Assembly: GCA_028875335.1 (NCBI GenBank)
Contig: JAPPEF010000328.1
Span: forward strand, 1-25,031
DNA length: 25,031 nucleotides
From: Gemmatimonadota bacterium
Lineage (GTDB): Bacteria > Latescibacterota > UBA2968 > UBA8231
Direction: 5' to 3'
Shown in pieces: positions 7,145 to 13,964 of the stretch. The notes under the pieces were generated by a model, which saw nothing but the letters and a program-made list of their open reading frames with translations, was not told the origin of the DNA and did no database searches. The first letter of the stretch is position 1. Each line of letters opens with the position of its first letter. A program made the translations under genes and the position numbers.

Positions 7145-9028
7145 ATGAAGTTGTTTATCGGCGGTCTCATCGGACTGATGTTGAGCGTTCACGTCGGCGC
7201 GGAGCCGCTCTTTGAGGGGCGAGTGCGGCTGTCGTCTGGTCAGCCAGCGGCGGGCGTGCAGGTGCGGCTGTTTGATTTGACCGATTTGCGCCGGTTCGTC
7301 GGCACGACCACGGATGCAGCCGGTTATTTTGCGCTGTCTCTGCAAACGTTCTCTACGGCACGGAGCACAGCTCTGCCGACCGACTTTGCGCTGGGGCAGA
7401 ATTACCCCAACCCATTCAATCCTTCGACCATCATTCCCTATCAACTGCCGTCGGCAGGCCACGTGCGACTGGACGTGTTCAATGTGCTGGGGCAACGGCT
7501 GGCGACGTTAGTCGATGCGGAACAGTCGGCGGGGATGCACACGGCGCAATGGGATGGGACGGATGCGGCGGGGCGGGCTGTGGGGGCAGGAGTGTATATC
7601 TACCGGCTGAGTAGCGGCGGAATGACGGAGAGTCGGCGGATGGTGTTGGTGGATGGGCAGGCGGGGGTTCCGGCGGCGGTTCTGGGACCGGTGCAGTCGG
7701 CGGTGGAAGAGACAGCAGCAACCGACCTTCCGGTCTATGGGCTGACCGTTTCGGGCGAGGGTTTGGTCGCGTATGTGGACCCGGCTTTTCGGGTGGGGGT
7801 TGATGAGGCGGACATTGTGATCGAAGAGCACGGCGGCCGCTCGCGAATGAAGCTCACTACGGGCAGGATTTTAGGCGATGTGAACAACGATGGCCAAGTC
7901 AATGCCTTCGATGCGCTGTATGTGCTGCTATACAGCGAGGATTCGTCTATTACGCTCCCCAACAACGGCGACATTTCTCTCGGCGATGTCAACGGCGATG
8001 GCCAAGTCGATCTCGCCGACGCCGTGCTCCTAGCCACGTACAGCGTCAATCCGTCCGATCCCGCATTGCCGCCGGGGATCGGCCAAGCCGCCCCGGACTT
8101 GGTGTCTTCGGGAGGCGAAACTTCTGAGGATCAGGATACTGCCTTTTCGCATATATACTGGACGGATGGTGGGGAAGGAGGAGATAGAATTCGGCGCGCC
8201 AACTTGGATGGTTCTAACATCGAAACCCTCATCACCATAGAGGATTCTATATTCGGTCCACATGGCCTTGCCTTAGACGTGTATGGAGGCAAGATGTACT
8301 GGACGGACAGAAGGCGGAGAATTCGGCGCGCCAACTTGGATGGATCCAACATCGAAACCCTCATCATTACCGGGTATGCTACAGGAGGCCTCGCCTTGGA
8401 TGTGTATGGAGGCAAGATGTATTGGAAGGACAATAGCGATATTTATGGCACGAACAACATTCGGCGCGCCAACTTAGATGGATCCAACATTGAAACCCTC
8501 ATCAATGGCGATGGAAAGCTATCCAGCCTCGCCTTGGATGTGGACAGGGGAAAGATGTACTGGACGGACTGGTTAAACGATGACATTCGGCGCGCCAACT
8601 TAGATGGATCTAACATCGAAACCCTCATCACTTTGGATGATGACCCATACGACTCGATCTCACAAGGTGACCCATTCGGTATCGTCTTGGACGTGTATGG
8701 GGGAAAAATGTACTGGACGGACCTTATAAAATTTCAGAGAATCCGGTGCGCCAACTTAGACGGTTCTAACATCGAAACCCTCGTCTCCGACGCGGGTCCG
8801 TTTCCATCCAGCCTTGCTTTGGACGTGGACAGGGGAAAGATGTACTGGACAGACAACCGCGCTAGGAACATCCGGCGCGCCAACTTAGATGGATCCAACA
8901 TTGAAACCCTCGTCTCCGGATTGGATGCTTCAGCCCTCTTCGTTGCCCTCGGACCTTATTACGAACTGGCCAATCCCGAAGAGGTCCAAACTAGGAGTCG
9001 GGAGGAGGCCCGCAACGAACTGGCTTAG
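7145..9028 (+). CDS. Secreted multidomain protein: T9SS/FlgD-like module, dockerin-like repeats, six YWTD propeller repeats; ends at an in-frame amber
   Basis: 627 residues. Order of parts: signal peptide (about 1-20, MKLFIGGLIGLMLSVHVGA); a carboxypeptidase-regulatory-like beta sandwich (FEGRVRLSSGQPAAGVQVRLFD); a FlgD/T9SS-type module beginning LGQNYPNPFNPSTII (about 83-165); two dockerin/EF-hand-like loops (GDVNNDGQVNAFDALYVLLY near 244 and GDVNGDGQVDLADAVLLATY near 280); then six LDL-receptor class B units (YWTD, YWTD, YWKD, YWTD, YWTD, YWTD; about 336-600), enough for one complete six-bladed propeller. The product is probably exported and used for surface binding. An SD (AAGGA, about 7130) precedes the start. 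The frame stops with TAG at 9026-9028, yet continues open in the same frame into an ankyrin domain. The YPNPFNP module is internal rather than C-terminal, which is unusual. Confidence 0.85.
   Translation: MKLFIGGLIGLMLSVHVGAEPLFEGRVRLSSGQPAAGVQVRLFDLTDLRRFVGTTTDAAGYFALSLQTFSTARSTALPTDFALGQNYPNPFNPSTIIPYQLPSAGHVRLDVFNVLGQRLATLVDAEQSAGMHTAQWDGTDAAGRAVGAGVYIYRLSSGGMTESRRMVLVDGQAGVPAAVLGPVQSAVEETAATDLPVYGLTVSGEGLVAYVDPAFRVGVDEADIVIEEHGGRSRMKLTTGRILGDVNNDGQVNAFDALYVLLYSEDSSITLPNNGDISLGDVNGDGQVDLADAVLLATYSVNPSDPALPPGIGQAAPDLVSSGGETSEDQDTAFSHIYWTDGGEGGDRIRRANLDGSNIETLITIEDSIFGPHGLALDVYGGKMYWTDRRRRIRRANLDGSNIETLIITGYATGGLALDVYGGKMYWKDNSDIYGTNNIRRANLDGSNIETLINGDGKLSSLALDVDRGKMYWTDWLNDDIRRANLDGSNIETLITLDDDPYDSISQGDPFGIVLDVYGGKMYWTDLIKFQRIRCANLDGSNIETLVSDAGPFPSSLALDVDRGKMYWTDNRARNIRRANLDGSNIETLVSGLDASALFVALGPYYELANPEEVQTRSREEARNELA
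8189..8914 (+). repeat. Six near-identical 45-nt DNA repeats encoding the YWTD-propeller blade core
   Basis: Copies start at 8189, 8321, 8459, 8585, 8741 and 8870, each 45 nt, and encode I-R-(R/C)-A-N-L-D-G-S-N-I-E-T-L-(I/V). They differ mainly by silent changes (TTGGAT/TTAGAT/TTAGAC, GGTTCT/GGATCC). Spacings of 126-156 nt are all multiples of three. A second block, encoding (A/V)LDV(Y/D)(G/R)GKMYW, is also repeated between them. Identity at the DNA level, not only the protein level, points to recent duplication or gene conversion. Confidence 0.9.
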
Positions 9029-9088
9029 CGAGGCATTCCCTACAACCAACGCTCCTTCGTTACCTACGCACAAAACGGGGATCTGGAT

Positions 9089-10216
9089 TTGGTGCGGTTA
9101 TTTATTGAGGCTGGCCTAGACGTCAACGTCCAACCCTATAGCTCCTCCACTGTCCTAATACCAAGACAGGAGGATGTGGAGCAGTTGAATGATCTAGAGG
9201 CCGTGTGGTTTCCCCAAGAAGGGGATGAGGATAACGATACCGCCCTAATGAAGGCCGCCGGACAAGGCCACATAGAGATGGTGCGTTTCTTGGTTGAGCA
9301 GGGGGCAGACCTCAATATCCGTAACAAGCAGAGGCAAAACGCCTTAATGTTTGCAGCCGCAGGTGGCCATTTAGCGGTGGTTATCTTCCTCATCGATAGC
9401 GGAGCCAATGCACGTACTTCAATTAATCCCATCGGATTAGGGTTGGGATATAGTTACAGCGACGGTCCTACAACTTCCTTGATGTGGGCGGCCTATAACG
9501 GCCATTTGGACGTGGTCAATCTCCTGCTAGAGTACGGGAGAATAATCAGAGACGCTAATTTCCCAGTATTCGCCTTGGGGTGGGCGGCCTATCGCGGTCA
9601 TTTGGACGTGGTCAGCCTCCTGCTAGAGCATGGCGCCCAGCTCAATCCCGATCCCCCGCTTGGTGAAAAAAGAGGATCAGGGACTACGCCATTAATGTTG
9701 GCGGCTTATGGCGGCCAGTTGGAGGTGGTTCGCTTCTTGCTAGAAAACGGGGCCGATATTCACATTCGGACAGCCGGATGGCTACCCGTACAGACCGACC
9801 TTGGCACCATTTACTTCCAAGAGATTGGTGGGAATGCCTTGATGCTAGCCATTGATCAAGGCCATGCCGAGGTAGTGCGCCTTTTATTGGAACATTGGAT
9901 GTGGGAATACAGTGCCGATGGCCGAGACGATCACGGCACCACCGCCTTGATGTTTGCAGCCGCCGCAGGCGACTTGGAGACGGCGCGCCTGCTGCTAGAA
10001 AACGAAGCCCCAATCAATGCTTGGACAGATGTCGGCACCACTGCCTTGATGTTTGCAGCCGCTTTCGGCCAGATAGAGGTAGTGCGTTTTTTGGTTGAGA
10101 ACGGGGCAGATATCCACACCCAAAATGCCCACGGCTACACGGCCTTGAGTCTAGCCGAAGAGAGGGGCCATCAAGAAGTGGTTGACTTTCTCCGCTCAGC
10201 GGAAGACGCTGGGTAA
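9089..10216 (+). CDS. Ankyrin-repeat domain, probable 3' half of the preceding gene split by an amber codon
   Basis: The annotated frame begins at a TTG (9089), but this codon lies inside the first ankyrin helix and has no ribosome binding site. Reading upstream in the same frame gives RGIPYNQRSFVTYAQNGDLD directly after the TAG at 9026-9028, completing that ankyrin unit. About ten repeats follow, with the usual TALMxAAxxGHxEVVRFLLExGAD pattern (examples near 9240, 9340, 9475, 9580, 9690, 9830, 9940, 10040 and 10135). One insertion of about 20 residues separates repeats 6 and 7. The family mediates protein-protein binding. The domain itself shows no frameshift. It may be a pseudogene fragment, a product of stop-codon readthrough, or the result of a sequencing error upstream. 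Confidence 0.75.
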   Translation: MVRLFIEAGLDVNVQPYSSSTVLIPRQEDVEQLNDLEAVWFPQEGDEDNDTALMKAAGQGHIEMVRFLVEQGADLNIRNKQRQNALMFAAAGGHLAVVIFLIDSGANARTSINPIGLGLGYSYSDGPTTSLMWAAYNGHLDVVNLLLEYGRIIRDANFPVFALGWAAYRGHLDVVSLLLEHGAQLNPDPPLGEKRGSGTTPLMLAAYGGQLEVVRFLLENGADIHIRTAGWLPVQTDLGTIYFQEIGGNALMLAIDQGHAEVVRLLLEHWMWEYSADGRDDHGTTALMFAAAAGDLETARLLLENEAPINAWTDVGTTALMFAAAFGQIEVVRFLVENGADIHTQNAHGYTALSLAEERGHQEVVDFLRSAEDAG

Positions 10217-10261
10217 AAGACTGGCAACGACGATCTGAGGATGCATTTTGAGGACATCGAA

Positions 10262-10891
10262 ATGACTACTTACGTACCTGAACGTCAGGTTGAATACTCG
10301 ACTAGCCATCAGATTGAGAATTTCTTCAGAAATGCAGGATTCGATATGTCCGTTCGTACAGTAGATCAGGACATCGAAAGGTACCTACCTTCTGATCATA
10401 TTTTTTATCTTAACGGAGTAGTCAAAATCTTTGGTATCCAGTATAAAGTCTTGTATAAAAATAGTGAGGATCACTGGAAAATGAAGGCTCGACAGCACTC
10501 TATGCTCCAAAAATTTCCTTGGATCTATTATGGACTCTCTGATCTTAAGTCCGCCAACGGAATCGACAACAGTCTGCATTATCTGCGACTCTATAAAAAT
10601 AATATGCGACTGTATGAGAATAACCGCTTCGTGTCGAAATTGCCAGTCTCCTCAAGGAGATACTACACCAGATGGGCTATATTCTATGAAAACTTGTTGC
10701 AATGCAATAGGGGATTCAAGGTTAATTCAAAGGGGGAGTTGAAGGAGGAGTTGATATCTTATTTGATGCCGGAGATTGAAGAGGAACGCCCTAATCGCGT
10801 GACTGAGAAAATAAATGAAATGGCAGACGTATTCGTGATATACGTAGAATCACGAAAAGCAGTGCATTTTCCTTCATACCACCTCGACTAG
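10262..10891 (+). CDS. Hypothetical protein, AT-rich orphan
   Basis: About 209 residues (216 if started at ATG 10241). The ATG at 10262 is preferred because GAGGA lies 7 nt upstream of it, while the first ATG directly abuts its purine run. I recognise no family. The protein is rich in Tyr, Asn, Lys and Arg, without signal peptide or membrane segment. A stretch PSDHIFYLNGVVKIFGIQYK (about residues 50-70 of the long form) has the spacing of a PD-(D/E/Q)XK site with Gln in place of Glu; this is only a suggestion. Two lines of the gene that I counted (10501-10620) are 42% and 35% GC, against 63% in a line of the ankyrin gene (9961-10020), so recent transfer is likely. It sits next to the toxin-antitoxin-like pair. 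Confidence 0.6.
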   Translation: MTTYVPERQVEYSTSHQIENFFRNAGFDMSVRTVDQDIERYLPSDHIFYLNGVVKIFGIQYKVLYKNSEDHWKMKARQHSMLQKFPWIYYGLSDLKSANGIDNSLHYLRLYKNNMRLYENNRFVSKLPVSSRRYYTRWAIFYENLLQCNRGFKVNSKGELKEELISYLMPEIEEERPNRVTEKINEMADVFVIYVESRKAVHFPSYHLD

Positions 10892-10997
10892 GAGCTGATT
10901 GAAGAATGATCTGCCAGCTTCCGGCTAACGCGCCGTCCCCGGTGTCCGAGACATTTTCGACTTGTAACGGAGACCCCGACAAGTGCTTAAAACGCCT

Positions 10998-11228
10998 CTA
11001 AGCTACTTTTGAAGGGAAATGGTATAGAGGTGCTGAATCAATCGGCGTACCTGTTGCGATGCGCTCGATTTCACGGGCAGTATCTTCGGTAATGATTCGG
11101 TCGCCGCATACATCGCAAACCAGAGCCGGAACGCCTTCGATTACCACCAGTTGGTCGCCGCGGCGAGAACTGAACACGATGTTCTTGTTCAGGTATTGCC
11201 CCTCGCTACAAAGTGTACACTTGTTCAT
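10998..11228 (-). CDS. YgiT-type zinc-finger (MqsA-N-like) antitoxin-like protein
   Basis: 76 residues with two CxxC pairs (C4/C7 and C38/C41), the arrangement of YgiT-type zinc fingers found at the N-terminus of MqsA-type antitoxins. The surrounding sequence (GVPALVCDVCGDRIITEDTAREIERI) is typical of this family. The DNA-binding helix-turn-helix half of full MqsA is absent, as is normal for short members paired with DUF4258 proteins. Its ATG overlaps the stop of the upstream DUF4258 gene by 4 nt (ATGA), so the two are cotranslated. Likely role: neutralising partner of the upstream protein and perhaps self-regulation. Confidence 0.85.
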   Translation of the reverse strand: MNKCTLCSEGQYLNKNIVFSSRRGDQLVVIEGVPALVCDVCGDRIITEDTAREIERIATGTPIDSAPLYHFPSKVA

Positions 11229-11548
11229 TGTTCACCTCTCTTACCCCGGATAACGGGCGTAATCCAGAATGGCGCTTTGGGTTCATAGACCGTGATGACC
11301 AGAACGGGCGATAACGATGAAGTTATGACCAAGTGGAGGTCTCGACCAGTATCTGTTTGTCCGTGAACCAGACAACACGGCCCACGTTTGTGAGTCGCAT
11401 AGTCTTCGACAATCGTCCCATTCAGCAACGCTTCGCGGATTTCGTCAACCGAAATACGCTCGGCGAATGCCTCCTCATAGGCATGGAGTGATAGCTTGAT
11501 AGCTTGATCTCGTATTGTGCGCTTTATTTGGTCGAGATCTGCCTTCAT
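11225..11548 (-). CDS. DUF4258 family putative toxin (RelE/HigB-like fold)
   Basis: 107 residues matching DUF4258 proteins. Visible marks: a helix with LSLHAYEEAFAERIS, then VDEIREALLNGTIVEDY, the CCLVHGQTDTGRDLHLVI strands and the closing VLVITVYEP. The family is small, resembles RelE-type mRNA interferases, and usually lies next to a YgiT-type zinc-finger protein or an HTH antitoxin, exactly as here. The order (putative toxin first, then antitoxin) is like mqsRA and higBA. Toxic activity is not shown by sequence alone. No strong SD precedes the ATG at 11548. Confidence 0.8.
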   Translation of the reverse strand: MKADLDQIKRTIRDQAIKLSLHAYEEAFAERISVDEIREALLNGTIVEDYATHKRGPCCLVHGQTDTGRDLHLVITSSLSPVLVITVYEPKAPFWITPVIRGKRGEQ

Positions 11549-11617
11549 TTGTTTTCTCGTCGCAAGTACAAAACTATCACAACAACCCGTATTTTCAAAC
11601 TCCTTTGGGTTAGCTTC

Positions 11618-13768
11618 CTACTTGAGCGCCAGCCCCGCTTCCCGCAGGTAGCCCTCACACTCGTCCAGCGATTCGCCGACCAGCAACACGGTGGCAAAAG
11701 AACGGGCCTGCGCCGGGTCGGTCGTAAAAAGCACCCCCCCGCTCAACTGCTTGCCGTCAGGCATCAACTGAGCCGGATGCACAGCCTCCAGCACAGCGGC
11801 ACATTCAGCCAAGTCGGCAAACCCAGCCGCTGCCACCTCGCGGCGGCTAATCACCAGCCACAGGGCTGTGCGCGCCGAATTAACTATCTGTTGCAACTTG
11901 AGCGCCACCCGCCCCATCGTCGTGCGCGGATTGACCTCCACAATCGGCTTTAGCCGCAACCGGTCGCGGTCGCGGTACACCATGGCATCCACGCCGACCG
12001 GCCCCTGATAACCAGCAGCGCGCAACGGCTCAGCGAGCCATTCGGCGAGCTGTTCGCCCAACTTCGGCAAGCGGCGGGCATCGCGCCCATCGCCGTAGAG
12101 AAATCGCTTCACCTCCTCGTCGAGTCCAGCAGTAAGCGAGCTGACGAACGAGCCGCGATACTGGCCGCGCCCATCGGTAAAAAATCGTGTCCAGCCAGCC
12201 ACCGCCGTCTCACCCTCGGTCCCCACGTCAAAATGCAGCGACAGATCCACCACCTTGTCGAGCCACGGCTCTACTACGACTTGGCCTTGCTGCCGCAAAA
12301 TATTCTCCAACCGACCGCGCTGCTCCGCGCGTAGTTGTCTCCCACGGCAATGAATTTGGCCGCGCCCCGAAGAGCCGTAGATAGCCTTGACGACTACCGA
12401 GTCAAAACCCGCCTCTCCCAAGCGTCCTATCTCCACTAGGACTTGTTCTGTCGTCTCGCAAGCCGTGCCGACCACATCCGTCCCACAAAAATAGTCGGCC
12501 TGTTCCACCGCCAGAAACTCGCCCAACCGCGCCGCACTCCACGACTTGGCGTAGAGCTGCCGGACCTCCGCACTCCAGCAAGGCCCTTCTCCACCCCGAG
12601 GCAAGCCCTCAACCAAAGGCGCAAGCAACTCGGCACTGTCTGGACTCCAGCCCCAAGGTCTGAGCGCATTGACCTTGCGCTCGGCAAGCGCCGCTAATCC
12701 ATCCGCGCTGCACTCGACAAATTCCGGTATCGCAAAGCCCAACCCCTGCATCCGCCGCAAAAAGCCCGGCGAAGGCTTCTCGCGCAAAAGCACCACATCG
12801 TCGCGAACGCATAGCAGCATGGGCAGCGCTTGGAAATCGTCCTCCAGCTCAGCCACCCGCTGCGATGGCGTAAGACCCGGTCGTCCCAACCCCACCTGCT
12901 CCTCACAGTTGGCATTGAACCAGTACACAGCCGGACAGCGTCCCCGCGACTGCGAGAACAGCTCCAATTCGTCGATATAGTCCGCAGAAAGTCCCGCCTG
13001 GAGCCGACCCGTGCGATTGAAGCCAATGCCCTTGGCCCGCGCCGGCCCCAGCGGAAAGCGCAGTGCTTGGCGATAGGCGTCCCATTCGCTCACCCCGGCC
13101 TCCTGCCAGCGCCTAAACCACGTCAGCCCGTGTTTGACGTGACCGATTTCGTCGTGGTAGATCCGCTCCAGAATCGCCGCAGTCTCCGGATCGTCTAATT
13201 GCCGATAGACCTCGGCGTAGTGCCGCGCGTAGTCGAGATTAGCTTGTTCGAGGGTCAGGCTCAAGCCCGTTACAAAATCCATCGGGGTCTCCATCGGCCC
13301 GATGGCCTTCCAGAAAAAATCGCCGACCGGGATCTCGCCAAATTGCACCCCAATCTCCTGCATCCGCTGCTGGTAGAGCCGCACGTGCTCTTGCTCGTCT
13401 CTGAGCGTCTGCACCAAGCCGCGGCGAAATTTCTCCGGTGCCTGCGGAAATTTAAGCAGAGCCAATGCCATCAGCTCCAAGGCGAGCAATTCGTGGTTGG
13501 CAAAAAAGTGCAAGACCAGCCCGCGCTCTTTTTCGCTGTGGAAGTGGCGCACGTCGCGGAAGCGGAGCTTTTCTCGGTGGTGCCACTCGTCCAGCCCCAA
13601 GCCGGGCGGGCGACCCGGCGCACTGGGGGTCGCAATCCCCGCACCGGGCGCGCGGTCCTCGTAGCGGTCGAGGACGACCAGCTTGTCTTCCCAGCGCGTG
13701 CCAAAAAGTATCTGCTCGGCGAATTGGCGAATTTCCATGTACTCAATATAACTAGTGATGTTACGCAT
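11618..13768 (-). CDS. Fusion protein: DUF455 ferritin-like domain + ATP-grasp domain
   Basis: 716 residues. Residues about 60-245 form a DUF455/COG2833 ferritin-like domain with di-iron-type ligands: H92/E93 and E98 (NHELLALELM), E125xxH128 (RDEQEHVRL), E174 (LTLEQANLDY) and E207xxH210 (YHDEIGHVKHG). Residues about 260-440 look like a pre-ATP-grasp region. Residues about 440-700 form an ATP-grasp ligase: K461 in VVVKAIYGSSGRG, E500 in VVVEPWLDK, VGVDAM (about 591) and the metal-binding EVNPRTTMG at 611-619. ATP-grasp enzymes join a carboxylate to an amine or thiol using ATP; DUF455 proteins are uncharacterised di-iron-like. Both active sites look intact. The start at 13768 is weakly supported; ATG at 13738 (MEIRQFAEQ) is possible. 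No partner gene lies on the same strand, so the substrate cannot be guessed. Confidence 0.8.
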   Translation of the reverse strand: MRNITSYIEYMEIRQFAEQILFGTRWEDKLVVLDRYEDRAPGAGIATPSAPGRPPGLGLDEWHHREKLRFRDVRHFHSEKERGLVLHFFANHELLALELMALALLKFPQAPEKFRRGLVQTLRDEQEHVRLYQQRMQEIGVQFGEIPVGDFFWKAIGPMETPMDFVTGLSLTLEQANLDYARHYAEVYRQLDDPETAAILERIYHDEIGHVKHGLTWFRRWQEAGVSEWDAYRQALRFPLGPARAKGIGFNRTGRLQAGLSADYIDELELFSQSRGRCPAVYWFNANCEEQVGLGRPGLTPSQRVAELEDDFQALPMLLCVRDDVVLLREKPSPGFLRRMQGLGFAIPEFVECSADGLAALAERKVNALRPWGWSPDSAELLAPLVEGLPRGGEGPCWSAEVRQLYAKSWSAARLGEFLAVEQADYFCGTDVVGTACETTEQVLVEIGRLGEAGFDSVVVKAIYGSSGRGQIHCRGRQLRAEQRGRLENILRQQGQVVVEPWLDKVVDLSLHFDVGTEGETAVAGWTRFFTDGRGQYRGSFVSSLTAGLDEEVKRFLYGDGRDARRLPKLGEQLAEWLAEPLRAAGYQGPVGVDAMVYRDRDRLRLKPIVEVNPRTTMGRVALKLQQIVNSARTALWLVISRREVAAAGFADLAECAAVLEAVHPAQLMPDGKQLSGGVLFTTDPAQARSFATVLLVGESLDECEGYLREAGLALK

Positions 13769-13783
13769 GGGCTTCTCAGGTAG

Positions 13784-13872
13784 GGGATGCTTCGCTTACG
13801 CTCAGCATGACAGGTGCTGGCGCGCTGCTTCTTAGTCATGCTGAGCGGAGCGCAGCGGAGTCGAAGCATCCC
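13784..13872. repeat. Inverted repeat built on GGGATGCTTCG...CTCAGCATGAC
   Basis: The left arm (13784-13811) and right arm (13835-13872) share perfect inverted ends of 11 nt each (GGGATGCTTCG and CTCAGCATGAC) but differ in the middle. Such GTCATGCTGAGC...GAAGCATCCC units are, to my knowledge, found dispersed in many unrelated bacterial genomes. It lies between two divergent genes and just upstream of the promoter of the enolase-superfamily gene, and could act as a terminator or mobile palindrome. Confidence 0.7.
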
Positions 13873-13903
13873 ATACCCCTAACCCATCCATTCCTCCCCC
13901 GTC

Positions 13904-13932
13904 TTGACACCCAGCTCAGCCCGCCGTATCTA
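13904..13932 (+). promoter_or_regulatory. Sigma70-type promoter for the enolase-superfamily gene
   Basis: A perfect -35 hexamer TTGACA (13904-13909) and a good -10 TATCTA (13927-13932) are separated by exactly 17 nt. A strong SD AAAGGAG (13952-13958) and the ATG at 13965 follow. This is the clearest promoter in the window and would drive the gene pair 13965-16873. Confidence 0.65.
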
Positions 13933-13964
13933 GCCCACCCCACCACTTCCCAAAGGAGCCCCCA

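Noticed and set aside
8189..8914. Regularly spaced repeats, considered as a CRISPR array
   Set aside because: They are in-frame coding units of YWTD blades, with spacings of 126-156 nt and conserved sequence between them.
9026..9028. Genome-wide amber reassignment as explanation for the TAG
   Set aside because: TAG is the natural end of the uxuA-like and GntR genes in this window, where reading on would run into neighbouring signals.
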